Source: Bradyrhizobium sp. MOS002 (GTDB lineage: Bacteria; Pseudomonadota; Alphaproteobacteria; Rhizobiales; Xanthobacteraceae). From it: 64,000 bases of DNA. The position numbers and the translations under genes were made by a program. The notes under the pieces were generated by a model that saw only the letters and a list, made by a program, of their open reading frames with translations, did not search any database and was not told the origin of the DNA. Of the stretch, positions 23,940-33,003 are shown piece after piece. The DNA is taken from contig NZ_PYFX01000016.1 in NCBI RefSeq assembly GCF_003020115.1, forward strand, positions 1 to 64,000, read 5' to 3'. Numbering within the stretch: the stretch's first letter is position 1; each line of letters begins with the position of its first letter.

Positions 23940-26900
23940 ATGTCGTTCAAGAAGCTCCTGATCGCCAATCGCGGCGAGATCGCCATCCGCATCGCGCGCG
24001 CCGCAGCCGATTCCGGCCTCGCGACGGTCGCGATCCACCCCGCGGACGACGCGCAGTCGCTGCATGTGCGGGTTGCTGATGAGGCGGCGGAGATCCCAGG
24101 CCGCGGCGCGCGGGCCTATCTCGACATCGAGGCCGTGGTGAAGGCGGCAATGGCGTCCGGCTGCGACGCCGTACATCCCGGCTATGGCTTTCTCAGCGAG
24201 AACGCGGCGTTCGCGAAAGCCTGCGCTGATGCAGGCATCACCTTCGTCGGGCCAAAGGTGACGGCGCTCGAACTGTTCGGCGACAAGGTGGCGGCACGGC
24301 AACTGGCAAAGCGCTGCGGCGTGCCGATCATCGCTGGCACCAGCGGGCCGTCCGCGCTGGAGGACATCACGGCGTTCTTCACCTCGCTCGGCAGCAACGC
24401 GGCGATCGTGATAAAGGCGATGGCCGGCGGCGGCGGGCGCGGCATGCGCGTGGTCGAGCGCGCTGCCGATCTCGCGGAGGCTTACGCGCGCTGCCAGTCC
24501 GAGGCCAAGGCCGCGTTCGGCTTCGACGGCGTCTATGCCGAGCGGTTGATCCGGCAGGCGCGCCATATCGAGGTGCAGATCATCGGCGACCGCCACGGCG
24601 CGATCTCCCACCTCTGGGAACGCGAATGCACCATTCAGCGCCGGCACCAGAAGCTGATCGAGGTGGCGCCGAGCCCGTCGCTCAGCGACGGCTTGCGTGG
24701 CCGGATCATTGAGGCGGCCAAACAACTCGCCGTGGCCGCGTCTTACGACAATCTCGGCACGTTCGAGTTCCTGGTCGACGGCACGGCCGAAGACAGCTTT
24801 GCCTTCATCGAGGCCAACCCGCGGCTTCAGGTCGAGCACACCGTGACGGAAGAGGTGCTCGGCCTCGATCTCGTCCGCGCCCAGCTCGCGGTCGCTGCCG
24901 GCGCCTCGCTTGCCTCGCTCGGCATGGCGCAAGGCTCGATCCCGAAACCGCGTGGCTACGCCATGCAGCTCCGCATCAACATGGAGACGCTGGACGAGCT
25001 AGGGGCGACGCACCCGACTGGCGGCGTGCTTGCCGTGTTCGAGCCGCCGTCGGGCCCCGGCGTCCGCGTCGATAGTTTCGGTTATGCCGGCTACAAGACC
25101 AGCGCCGCCTTCGACTCGCTGCTGGCAAAGGTCATCGTGCATACGCCCGGTGAAGCCTGGCACGACGTCGTGGCCAAGGCCTCGCGCGCCTTGCGCGAGT
25201 TTCGGATCGACGGCGTCGTCACCAACATCGCCTTTCTCCAGGCCGTGCTGGCGCATCCCGATTTCAGGAGCAACCGCATCGCGACGGACTTCATCGATCG
25301 CAACATCGGCAAGCTCGTCGAAGCCGCGGACGGCGCGGCCAAACCACTTTATTTTGCGGCGACGGAGCGAAGCGGCGGCCCCTTCACCGAAGCGCATACG
25401 GCACAGATCGTGCCTGAAGGCACGCTGATGGTCGCGGCGCCCCTGCAAGGGACCATCGTCACCATTCAGGTGAAGGAAGGCGAGGTCGTGCGCCCGGGCC
25501 AGCAGCTCGCCGTGATGGAGTCCATGAAAATGGAGCATCTCGTCATGGCCGAGCAAGGCGGCCGCGTCATGAGGCTCGTCGCCGGTGACGGTGTCACGCT
25601 GATGCATGGCGAGCCGATCATGTATCTGGAGCCGCTCGACGTTGCAGCCGATGCGTCGGCAACGGAAACCGATATCGATCTCGACCACATCCGTCCCGAT
25701 CTCGCCGAACTGATCGCGCGCCAGGCCAACACGCTCGACGAAAATCGCCCTGCCTCGGTCGAGCGCCGCCGCAACACCAATCAGCGCACCGCGCGCGAGA
25801 ATGTCGCGCAGCTCGTCGACGACGGCTCGTTCATGGAATACGGCAGCCTTGCGATCGCGGCGCAGCGGCGCCGGCGCAAACTCGACGATCTCGTCAAGAA
25901 CACGCCGGCCGACGGCCTCGTCATGGGCGTCGCGACCGTCAACGCCGAGAGATTCGGCCCCGAGGGCGGCCGCTGCATCGTCGTGGCCTACGACTACACC
26001 GTGCTGGCGGGCACGCAGGGCCACATGAACCACAAGAAGATCGACCGGATGCTGACGCTCGCGGAAGATTGGCGCGTGCCGCTGGTGTTTTATGCCGAAG
26101 GCGGCGGCGGCCGACCCGGCGATACCGACCGGCTCGGCATGACCGGGCTCGATGGCCCGTCCTTCGTGCAGTTCGCAAGACTCTCGGGTCTCGTACCGGT
26201 CATCGGCATCGTCTCCGGCTATTGCTTCGCCGGCAATGCCGCGATGCTCGGCTGCTGCGATGTCATCATCGCCACCAAAAACGCCTCGATCGGCATGGGC
26301 GGCCCCGCCATGATCGAGGGCGGCGGCCTCGGCGTCTATCACCCGGCCGAGGTCGGTCCTGTTACGTTCCAGTCGCCGAACGGCGTCATCGACATCCTCG
26401 TCGAGGACGAGGAGGAGGCAACATCCGTTGCGCAAAAATACCTGTCCTATTTCCAGGGCGCGGTGACGGAGTGGCAGGCCGCCGACCAGCGCCTGCTGCG
26501 CCGCGCGATTCCCGAGAACCGCCTGCGCGTCTACGATATCCGCAGCGTGATCGACCTCGTCGCAGACAAGGATTCCGTGCTGGAGCTGCGCCGCGACTAC
26601 GGCGTCGGCATGATCACCGCGTTGATCCGCATCGAGGGCAGGCCATTCGGCCTGATCGCCAACAATCCGCGCCATCTCGGCGGCGCGATCGACGCCGATG
26701 CCGGCGACAAGGCCGCGCGCTTCCTCCAGCTCTGCGACGCCTTCGATCTGCCGATCGTCTCGCTGTGCGACACGCCCGGCTTCATGGTCGGCCCGGAAGC
26801 CGAGAAGACGGCGATCGTGCGCCACGTCTCGCGCATGTTCGTGACTGGGGCGAGCCTCACAGTGCCGCTGTTCGGCATCGTGCTGCGCAAGGGCTATGGG

Positions 26901-27245
26901 CTCGGGGCGCAGTCGATGATCGGCGGCGGCTTCCACGCCTCATTCTTCACCGCGGCCTGGCCGACCGGCGAGTTCGGCGGCATGGGCCTGGAGGGTTACG
27001 TCCGCCTCGGCTTCCGCAAGGAAATGGAGGCGATCGCCGACCCCGTCGAGCGCGAGACTTATTATCGCAACAAGGTCGCCGAGCTCTATGCCAACGGCAA
27101 GGCGGTCTCGATCGCCTCGGTGTTCGAGATCGACAATGTCATTGATCCCGCTGAGACGCGGCGATGGATCATGGCGGGCCTACGGTCGGTGCCGAAGCCG
27201 ATGGCGCGGACTGGGAAGAAGCGGCCGTGCATCGATACGTGGTGA
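23940..27245 (+). CDS. Single-chain acyl-CoA carboxylase (biotin carboxylase-BCCP-carboxyltransferase)
   Basis: A 1101-residue multi-domain enzyme. Biotin carboxylase occupies about 1-450 (LLIANRGEIAIRI, the ATP-grasp glycine loop AGGGGRGM, EANPRLQVEHTVTE). The biotin carrier domain is about 500-570 with AVMESMKMEH; the biotinylated Lys is K530. The carboxyltransferase follows from about 600 to 1090 (DDGSFMEYGSL, GMGGPAMIEGGGLG, TPGFMVG). This order and length match the long-chain acyl-CoA carboxylases structurally known from Mycobacterium avium and Rhodopseudomonas palustris, which carboxylate a range of acyl-CoAs. The ATG at 23940 has GGAG eight bases upstream. A sigma-54 activator follows on the same strand, and the substrate is not evident. 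Confidence 0.9.
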   Translation: MSFKKLLIANRGEIAIRIARAAADSGLATVAIHPADDAQSLHVRVADEAAEIPGRGARAYLDIEAVVKAAMASGCDAVHPGYGFLSENAAFAKACADAGITFVGPKVTALELFGDKVAARQLAKRCGVPIIAGTSGPSALEDITAFFTSLGSNAAIVIKAMAGGGGRGMRVVERAADLAEAYARCQSEAKAAFGFDGVYAERLIRQARHIEVQIIGDRHGAISHLWERECTIQRRHQKLIEVAPSPSLSDGLRGRIIEAAKQLAVAASYDNLGTFEFLVDGTAEDSFAFIEANPRLQVEHTVTEEVLGLDLVRAQLAVAAGASLASLGMAQGSIPKPRGYAMQLRINMETLDELGATHPTGGVLAVFEPPSGPGVRVDSFGYAGYKTSAAFDSLLAKVIVHTPGEAWHDVVAKASRALREFRIDGVVTNIAFLQAVLAHPDFRSNRIATDFIDRNIGKLVEAADGAAKPLYFAATERSGGPFTEAHTAQIVPEGTLMVAAPLQGTIVTIQVKEGEVVRPGQQLAVMESMKMEHLVMAEQGGRVMRLVAGDGVTLMHGEPIMYLEPLDVAADASATETDIDLDHIRPDLAELIARQANTLDENRPASVERRRNTNQRTARENVAQLVDDGSFMEYGSLAIAAQRRRRKLDDLVKNTPADGLVMGVATVNAERFGPEGGRCIVVAYDYTVLAGTQGHMNHKKIDRMLTLAEDWRVPLVFYAEGGGGRPGDTDRLGMTGLDGPSFVQFARLSGLVPVIGIVSGYCFAGNAAMLGCCDVIIATKNASIGMGGPAMIEGGGLGVYHPAEVGPVTFQSPNGVIDILVEDEEEATSVAQKYLSYFQGAVTEWQAADQRLLRRAIPENRLRVYDIRSVIDLVADKDSVLELRRDYGVGMITALIRIEGRPFGLIANNPRHLGGAIDADAGDKAARFLQLCDAFDLPIVSLCDTPGFMVGPEAEKTAIVRHVSRMFVTGASLTVPLFGIVLRKGYGLGAQSMIGGGFHASFFTAAWPTGEFGGMGLEGYVRLGFRKEMEAIADPVERETYYRNKVAELYANGKAVSIASVFEIDNVIDPAETRRWIMAGLRSVPKPMARTGKKRPCIDTW

Positions 27246-27353
27246 GGGCGGTGCAGCAATTCTGATTGCGGTCGCCGCGTTCCCGGTTCCCGATTGACAT
27301 CCCCGCCTGCGGTGCCAGACTTTGCACAATAATACAGGGTGGAGACGTCCGCG

Positions 27354-29222
27354 ATGGCCAGCCTTTCGGCCTCGAACCATGTCGCCCGTGTCTTGTCCGT
27401 CGCCAATCATGTGGCCGACGTCGATGCGTCTTCGCGCATTGCCAATTCGTGGCGGCGCTGCCTGGTCAGCCACAAGCTCGATCCCGCCCGTCAGGGGCCG
27501 CCGCAGACGCTCACCGAAGCCGAGATCCGTCACGTCGCCGAACCGATGGAAGAGACGATCCGGCTCGTAACGCCGGAGCTCGACGATCTCGCCCGGGTGC
27601 TGCGCGATGCCGGCTATTGCGTCAATCTGGCAGACGTGAACGCAACCATGCTGTTCAGCCGCCTGCCCGGCGAAGCCGACGCAAGACTGTTCATGGACTG
27701 GAAGATCTACACCGGCTCGAATTTTTCCGAGGCCTTCGAAGGCACCAACGGGCTCGGCACCGCGCTCGCCGAGCAGAAGCCGATCCTGGTGCATCGCGAC
27801 GAGCATTTTCGCGCGCAGTGGCACATGTTCTCCTGCGCGGTGACGCCGCTGTTCGACCAGGCCGGACGGCTCGCCGGCGCCGTGAACATCACCTCCTGCC
27901 GCGAGGACCTCGAACGCACCGCGCATCAGCTCGCGCTTGCGGTGACGATGGAGGCGACGCGGCGCATGGAGGGTGCGATCTTCCGCGGTCATTTCCGCAA
28001 CGCCTGGATCGCGACGGTGCCGGGTGACGGCGGCAGCGGCCTGCTCGCCTATGACGACGATCGCCGCATCGTCGGCGCCTGCCGTTCGGCGCGCGCACTG
28101 CTGGGTCTCACCGACGGCTTGATCGCATCCGGCATCGATCTGTCGCGCTACATCAAGTTCGACCATCCCGCCGCGCGGGACGCAGACGATCTCGTCGAGC
28201 TGCGCCGGGCCGATGGCAGTCCGCTGGGGCATGGCCATGTCGCGCCGCCGCTGCGGGCGAGGGCCTCGACCCGTCCGCTCGCGCTGCGCCGCGATGCACC
28301 CGTCGATCGCTTCGATGCGCTGCAGCGGCTCGCCGGCCGCGACCCCGGCCTGATCAGGAGCGTGAAGCGACTTAAGAGCATCGGCGATCACAATCTGCCG
28401 GTGCTGCTGCATGGCGAGACCGGCGTCGGCAAGGATGTGTTCGCGCGTGCCATTCACGCAGCCGGCAATCGTGCGCGTCACAACTATGTCGCGCTGAACT
28501 GCGCGGCGATGCCGGAAAGCCTGATCGATGCCGAGCTGTTCGGTTACGAGGCCGGCGCCTTTACCGGCGCGCGTCGCGACGGATCGAAGGGCCTGATCGT
28601 GCAGGCCGACGGCGGGACGCTGTTCCTCGACGAGATAGGCGACATGCCGATCGCGCTGCAGACGCGGCTGTTGCGCGTGCTGGAGAACCGCGAAGTCTGG
28701 CCGCTCGGCGCGCTGAAGCCCGTGCCGGTCGACATTCGCCTGATCAGCGCCACTCATCGCGATCTCGCCCGCATGGCTGAGGAGGGCGCCTTCCGCACCG
28801 ATCTTTATTTCCGTCTGCGTGGCATGGAGGTGCGGCTGCCGGCCTTGCGCGAGCGCGCCGACCGCGACGACGTCATCCGCCAAATCGCGCGCGAGGAAGC
28901 GCCGAACTGCTCATTCTCGGACGAGGCCTGGGCGCGGCTCGCGGCCTATCCCTATCCCGGCAACATGCGCCAGCTCCGGCATGTGCTGCGGCTCGCCGGC
29001 TGCACGGCGGAGGACGGCGTCATCACCGACGCTGATTTGGATCTGCCGCCGTTTGGTGGAAGGGCGACGGAGCCGGATCTGGCAGCGGCGGAGCGCGCCG
29101 CGATCGTGGAGGCCTTACGCAAGCACGGCGGTCGTGTGACTGAAGCGGCGCGCGCGTTGAAGCTGAGCCGCGCCACGCTCTATCGCAAGATCAAAGCGAT
29201 GAAGATCGAGACGGCGCAGTAG
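27354..29222 (+). CDS. Sigma-54-dependent activator, AcoR type
   Basis: A 622-residue regulator. The N-terminal part (SSRIANSWRRCL, then a GAF domain around 75-215 with WKIYTGSNFSEAFEGTNGLG) is the AcoR/DhaR sensor type. The AAA+ domain has Walker A GETGVGKD near 353, the sigma-54 contact loop GAFTGA near 400, and GGTLFLDEIGDM as Walker B. A Fis-type helix-turn-helix ends the protein. Relatives switch on acetoin, glycerol or alcohol oxidation genes. The ATG at 27354 is preferred (GGTGGAG upstream) to a GTG at 27339. Its targets may be the carboxylase upstream or distant genes; no convincing -24/-12 site was found in the window. Confidence 0.88.
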   Translation: MASLSASNHVARVLSVANHVADVDASSRIANSWRRCLVSHKLDPARQGPPQTLTEAEIRHVAEPMEETIRLVTPELDDLARVLRDAGYCVNLADVNATMLFSRLPGEADARLFMDWKIYTGSNFSEAFEGTNGLGTALAEQKPILVHRDEHFRAQWHMFSCAVTPLFDQAGRLAGAVNITSCREDLERTAHQLALAVTMEATRRMEGAIFRGHFRNAWIATVPGDGGSGLLAYDDDRRIVGACRSARALLGLTDGLIASGIDLSRYIKFDHPAARDADDLVELRRADGSPLGHGHVAPPLRARASTRPLALRRDAPVDRFDALQRLAGRDPGLIRSVKRLKSIGDHNLPVLLHGETGVGKDVFARAIHAAGNRARHNYVALNCAAMPESLIDAELFGYEAGAFTGARRDGSKGLIVQADGGTLFLDEIGDMPIALQTRLLRVLENREVWPLGALKPVPVDIRLISATHRDLARMAEEGAFRTDLYFRLRGMEVRLPALRERADRDDVIRQIAREEAPNCSFSDEAWARLAAYPYPGNMRQLRHVLRLAGCTAEDGVITDADLDLPPFGGRATEPDLAAAERAAIVEALRKHGGRVTEAARALKLSRATLYRKIKAMKIETAQ

Positions 29223-29240
29223 CGCTTTCTTTCTGCCGTC

Positions 29241-29388
29241 TTCCCTTGCGGGAGAGGGTGGCTCGCCGCGATAGCGGTCAGACGGGTGAGGGGTTCTCTC
29301 CGCACCTGATTCTCTCCCTTCTGAATCCGCGGAGAAATACCCCTCATCCGGCGCTTCGCGCCACCTTCTCCCACAAGGGGAGAAGGGA
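29241..29388. repeat. Palindromic intergenic element, family A (copy 2)
   Basis: An inverse-orientation copy of 10341-10489: it begins TTCCCTTGCGGGAGAGGGTGG and ends CTCCCACAAGGGGAGAAGGG, with GGTGAGGGG and CCCCTCATCC inside. It lies between two convergent genes, where its hairpins could also end transcription. Confidence 0.8.
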
Positions 29389-29414
29389 ATGGCGGCGCGC
29401 TTGGCGCCGCTGCC

Positions 29415-29969
29415 TTACGAAAAATCGCTCCAGCTCAGATGCCGGGAATCGAGGTCGCCGACCGTGACGGTGCCACGGATTTCGTGAGGGACGTGGAAGC
29501 TGCTGCGTAGATACACGAGCGGCGCCGCGCCGTCGGAATGCGATGCGCCGCGCACCTCGCCGACGAAGATCGAATGCGTCGTCGTCTCGAATTCCTGCGC
29601 TAGCACGCAGTCGAACGCGGCGACCGCATCGCTCAGCACCGGCGCGCCGGTTACCCCGCGCGTCCATTCCCCGAACGCAAAACGGTCGTCGCCATTGACG
29701 CCCTTCTGGCCGCTGAAGGTGAGGGCGAGCAGCGCATGATCCTCGTGCAGGAAGTTGATCGCGAAAGCGCCTTCCTCGCGGATGCGCGCATGCGCGCTGG
29801 CGTTGCGGTTGACGCAGACGATCAGGGAGGGCGGTGAGTCCGACAGTGAGCAGGCCGAGGTCACCGTTAGCCCCGTGCGCTTGCCGTGCTCGGCCCCCAC
29901 GGTCACCAGCGCGACGGCGCCGGCGCACTGGCGCATCGCCTGCTTGAAATCCTTTGCGTCCACGCTCAC
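29415..29969 (-). CDS. Flavin reductase (HpaC/RutF-like), monooxygenase partner
   Basis: A 184-residue FMN-binding split-barrel flavin reductase. Signature segments are GLTVTSACSLSDSPPSLIVCVN and the late FVGEVRGASHSDGAAPLVYLR. It reduces FMN or FAD with NAD(P)H and passes the free flavin to a partner oxygenase, which is surely the flavin-dependent monooxygenase ending 55 bases upstream. The start is GTG at 29969, with GGAG eight bases before it; a longer frame lacks a signal. Confidence 0.88.
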   Translation of the reverse strand: MSVDAKDFKQAMRQCAGAVALVTVGAEHGKRTGLTVTSACSLSDSPPSLIVCVNRNASAHARIREEGAFAINFLHEDHALLALTFSGQKGVNGDDRFAFGEWTRGVTGAPVLSDAVAAFDCVLAQEFETTTHSIFVGEVRGASHSDGAAPLVYLRSSFHVPHEIRGTVTVGDLDSRHLSWSDFS

Positions 29970-30024
29970 GCGATGGTCTCCAGAAAGAACGGGTGCGGCA
30001 CGATCGCGCCGCACCCGCGTCGGG

Positions 30025-31122
30025 TCAAGCCGCCTTCTGCGCGGAGCCGAGATGCTTCAGGCGCGGCATCACCTCGTTCCTCAGCAGCGACAGCGAGTGA
30101 TGCCAGGCTTCAGCCTTGTGCTTGTAGTCGAAGCCGAACACCAGCAGCACGCCGAAGCCGCCGACCTCCTCGTAGATCTTCTCGATTTTCTCGGCGACGG
30201 TCGCGGGCGAGCCGACGATCCAGTTCCGCTTGGCGCAATATTCGACGGTGACGTCGCTATCGGGCACGTCGGGCGCGTGCTTCAGATAGTCCTTGAAGCC
30301 GAAATGGCCGAGCAGCGGCAGGAAGTACTCGCCCATCATCCGACCCATCATGTCGCCGGTTGAGAGCCTCCACGCTTCCTCGTCGGTATCGGCGACGAAC
30401 ACCTCGCGCACCAGCCGCCAGTCCGCGCGGTTCGGCTTGCGTCCGGTCTTGGCGGCACCGGCTACGACCGAATCCCAATGACTGCCGACATATGCCGGGT
30501 TCAGGTTGAGGCTCATCGGAATGAAGCCGCGCTCGCCGGCGAGCTTCAACGTGTCCGAGTTCTTCGAGAGCCCGGCGACGCCGATCGGCGGATGCGGCGT
30601 CTGCAACGGCTTGATGTGGGGTTTCAGGAAGTCGAACATCGTGTCCGGCTTGGTCACCGTCCAGAATTTGCCCTTGTAGGTCCAGGGCGCGGGATCGCTC
30701 CACATCTTCAGAATGATCTCCAGCGCCTCGCGCGTCATGTCGCGGTTCTGACCGCTCATGCCGTCGACGTTGAACATGGCCCAGTCGCTCGGCAGGCCGC
30801 TCGCCGCGACGCCGAAATTGAGCCGACCTCCGGAGAGATGATCGAGCATGGCGACACGGTTGGCGAGTTCGGCCGGGTGGTGATAGGGCAGCAGGAAGCC
30901 GCCCGGTCCGATGCGGATGTTCTTGGTCTGCATCAGCGCCTGTGCGATCAGAAGGTCCGGCGTGGGATTGGGTTCCCAGGGCGCGGTGTGGTGCTCGCCG
31001 ACCCAGGCCTCCTGATAGCCAAGCTCGTCGAGCCAGCGCATGACCTGCAGGTCCCAGTCGTTCCCTTCCTTCAGGCCGCACTCCGGCGGATGCGAAGGCA
31101 TCGTGAAATAACCGATCTCCAT
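30025..31122 (-). CDS. Luciferase-like flavin-dependent monooxygenase
   Basis: A 365-residue LLM-class oxidoreductase with the luciferase-type TIM barrel (MEIGYFTMPSHPP, EAWVGEHH, IRIGPGGFLLPYHHP, LDHLSGGRLNFGV). It uses reduced flavin and oxygen; the flavin reductase gene follows 55 bases downstream, making a two-component system. The substrate is unknown; distant relatives oxidise terpenes, alkanesulfonates or EDTA-like compounds. The ATG at 31122 has GAGGAA five bases upstream and is preferred to an in-frame start twelve bases earlier. Confidence 0.88.
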   Translation of the reverse strand: MEIGYFTMPSHPPECGLKEGNDWDLQVMRWLDELGYQEAWVGEHHTAPWEPNPTPDLLIAQALMQTKNIRIGPGGFLLPYHHPAELANRVAMLDHLSGGRLNFGVAASGLPSDWAMFNVDGMSGQNRDMTREALEIILKMWSDPAPWTYKGKFWTVTKPDTMFDFLKPHIKPLQTPHPPIGVAGLSKNSDTLKLAGERGFIPMSLNLNPAYVGSHWDSVVAGAAKTGRKPNRADWRLVREVFVADTDEEAWRLSTGDMMGRMMGEYFLPLLGHFGFKDYLKHAPDVPDSDVTVEYCAKRNWIVGSPATVAEKIEKIYEEVGGFGVLLVFGFDYKHKAEAWHHSLSLLRNEVMPRLKHLGSAQKAA

Positions 31123-31188
31123 GGGTTTCCTCATCTGATGTTGACGCGTCTTGTTGCGCGGTTCACGGACGTGAGCGGGAACGCTTCA

Positions 31189-31224
31189 GCAAGTGGTGTG
31201 CCACCTCTTCGCAAGCGGTGTGCC
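31189..31224. promoter_or_regulatory. Two direct repeats 22 bp apart, candidate operator
   Basis: GCAAGTGGTGTGCC (31189-31202) and GCAAGCGGTGTGCC (31211-31224) differ at one base and start 22 bp apart, two helical turns, in the gap between the divergent monooxygenase and dgoK genes. Such spacing suits cooperative binding of a regulator on one face of the DNA. Confidence 0.4.
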
Positions 31225-31350
31225 GGCGCGAATGGTGCCTCAGACCTGCGAGAAAAGGCTGGTTTGGGGCAACAATAGCCGATATCCCGGGGCGGATTTG
31301 CGGGGCCTCGTCTCATTGTCGCGAGACGGCGTCTTGGCGGTGAGACGAGG

Positions 31351-32277
31351 ATGCGCATCGAGATGACCGAACCTGCCTATGTCGCGGTGGACTGGGGCAC
31401 CAGCAGCTTCCGGCTCTGGCTGATCGACCGCGCCGGCGAGGTGCTGGCCGAGCGCCGCAGCGACGAAGGTATGGTGGCCGCCGCGAAGGCCGGCTTTGCC
31501 GCCGTGCTGCAATCGCATCTCGCGGCAGTCGAGGCTCCCGATCATCTGCCTGTCCTCGTCTGTGGCATGGCGGGTGCGCGTACCGGCTGGGTCGAGGCCG
31601 GTTATGTCGATACGCCGGCGCCGCTCTCGGCCGTTCCGAAGCAGGCCGCGCGCGTGCCCGGCGAGGCGCGCGACATTCGCATCCTGCCGGGTATCGCGCA
31701 GCGCGATCCAAGAACGCCGGACGTGATGCGCGGCGAGGAGACGCAGCTGCTCGGCGCGCTCGGTCTCGATGCCGCAGGTGAAGCGCTGGTCTGCATGCCC
31801 GGCACGCACTCAAAATGGGTGCGAGTCAAGGACGGCACCGTCGAGCGCTTTTCGACGTTCATGACCGGCGAGCTCTTCAGCGTCGTGTCGCGCGAGACGA
31901 TTTTGTCGCTTGCGGTCGCCGGCGCCGAAGATACCGAGGATGTCGCGAGCTTCCAGGCTGCGGTGAAGGCCGCGTACGAAGCACCGGCCTTCGCCGCCAA
32001 TTTCCTGTTCGGCGCGCGGTCGCGTCAGCTCCTGTTCGGGGGCACACCGGCCGCCGCGCGCGAAACGCTGTCGGGCACGTTGATCGGCGTCGAGCTGGCG
32101 GCAGGGCTCTCCGGCGCGATGCCGGAGACGGGAATCGCGCTGATTGCCTCGGGGCGGCTCGCGATGCTGTACAGGCTGGCTTTCGACGCACTGTCGGTCA
32201 CCGTTAAGCCGGTCGACGCCGATGAAGCCGTCCGCCGCGGTCTGTCGATGGCGGCTGCCGCGATCTGGACGAAATGA
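31351..32277 (+). CDS. dgoK: 2-dehydro-3-deoxygalactonokinase
   Basis: A 308-residue sugar kinase of the DgoK family, which phosphorylates 2-keto-3-deoxygalactonate at C6 in the De Ley-Doudoroff route of galactose/galactonate breakdown. Marks are the N-terminal phosphate loop DWGTSSFRLW, the middle MRGEETQLLGAL and the signature MPGTHSKWV. The aldolase for its product starts 13 bases after the stop. A GGTGAG precedes the ATG. No galactonate dehydratase or transporter is seen nearby. Confidence 0.9.
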   Translation: MRIEMTEPAYVAVDWGTSSFRLWLIDRAGEVLAERRSDEGMVAAAKAGFAAVLQSHLAAVEAPDHLPVLVCGMAGARTGWVEAGYVDTPAPLSAVPKQAARVPGEARDIRILPGIAQRDPRTPDVMRGEETQLLGALGLDAAGEALVCMPGTHSKWVRVKDGTVERFSTFMTGELFSVVSRETILSLAVAGAEDTEDVASFQAAVKAAYEAPAFAANFLFGARSRQLLFGGTPAAARETLSGTLIGVELAAGLSGAMPETGIALIASGRLAMLYRLAFDALSVTVKPVDADEAVRRGLSMAAAAIWTK

Positions 32278-32290
32278 GAGGACTGTCGAG

Positions 32291-32923
32291 ATGAGCGTTC
32301 CCTTTCCGGCGATGAAGCGACCACTTGTCGCGATCCTGCGCGGCGTGAAGCCCGAGGAAACACAGGCCATCGTCGGCGTGCTGATCGAAGCCGGCATGAC
32401 CGCGATCGAGATTCCGCTGAACTCGCCGGACCCGTTCCGCTCCATCGCAACAGCCGTGAAACAGGCGCCGGCGGACGTGCTGATCGGCGCCGGCACGGTG
32501 CTGACCACGGCGGATGTCGATCGGCTCAACGATGTCGGCGGCAAGCTGATGGTCTCGCCGAATGTGGATACACAGGTGCTCACGCGTGCGCACCAATACG
32601 CCATGGTCACGTTGCCGGGCGTGTTTTCGCCGACCGAGGCGCTGCTTGCCGCGCGCTCTGGCGCGTCAGGCTTGAAATTCTTTCCGGCAAGCGTGCTCGG
32701 CGCACCCGGCATTGCCGCGATCCGTGCCGTGCTGCCTGCCGGCGTGATGATCGCCGCCGTCGGCGGCGTCTCCGACCAGAACTTTGCGGAGTATATCAAG
32801 GGTGGCGTGACGGCGTTCGGGCTGGGCTCCAGCCTCTACAAGCCCGGCATGACGGCAACGGACGTTGCCGCTCGCGCAAAATTGACGATCGCGGCCTACG
32901 ATCGGGCGATTGCGAAAGACTGA
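32291..32923 (+). CDS. dgoA: 2-dehydro-3-deoxy-6-phosphogalactonate aldolase
   Basis: A 210-residue class I aldolase of the KDPG/KDPGal type. It has ILRGVKPEE with R17, E40 in AIEIPLNSP, GAGTVLT, and the Schiff-base lysine K129 in GLKFFPAS. It splits 6-phospho-KDGal into pyruvate and glyceraldehyde-3-phosphate. The ATG at 32291 is preceded by GAGAGGA, and the gene follows dgoK in one operon, which favours galactonate over gluconate as the source. A pyruvate-oxidising enzyme is encoded 80 bases downstream. Confidence 0.9.
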   Translation: MSVPFPAMKRPLVAILRGVKPEETQAIVGVLIEAGMTAIEIPLNSPDPFRSIATAVKQAPADVLIGAGTVLTTADVDRLNDVGGKLMVSPNVDTQVLTRAHQYAMVTLPGVFSPTEALLAARSGASGLKFFPASVLGAPGIAAIRAVLPAGVMIAAVGGVSDQNFAEYIKGGVTAFGLGSSLYKPGMTATDVAARAKLTIAAYDRAIAKD

Positions 32924-33003
32924 AGCAGCAATAAACAAGCCGTGATGCCGTCACGGTCGCGCGTTATTCTATCTTGCTGGATCAGCGACATCTGGAGACC
33001 GAC

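Noticed and set aside
24999..26936. Long minus-strand open frame opposite the acyl-CoA carboxylase
   Set aside because: It is rich in Asp, His, Arg and Ala as antisense reading of this codon usage predicts, and it has no motif or start signal.
27306..27336. Possible sigma-54 promoter (GGTGCCAGACTTTGCA) upstream of the AcoR-type gene
   Set aside because: The GG and GC elements are separated by 11 bases instead of the required 10, and activators of this kind are usually not sigma-54 controlled.
29415..31122. RutA/RutF pyrimidine-degradation pair
   Set aside because: The monooxygenase does not match RutA in its conserved blocks as I remember them, and no RutB, C, D, E or G genes are present; it is kept as a generic two-component monooxygenase.
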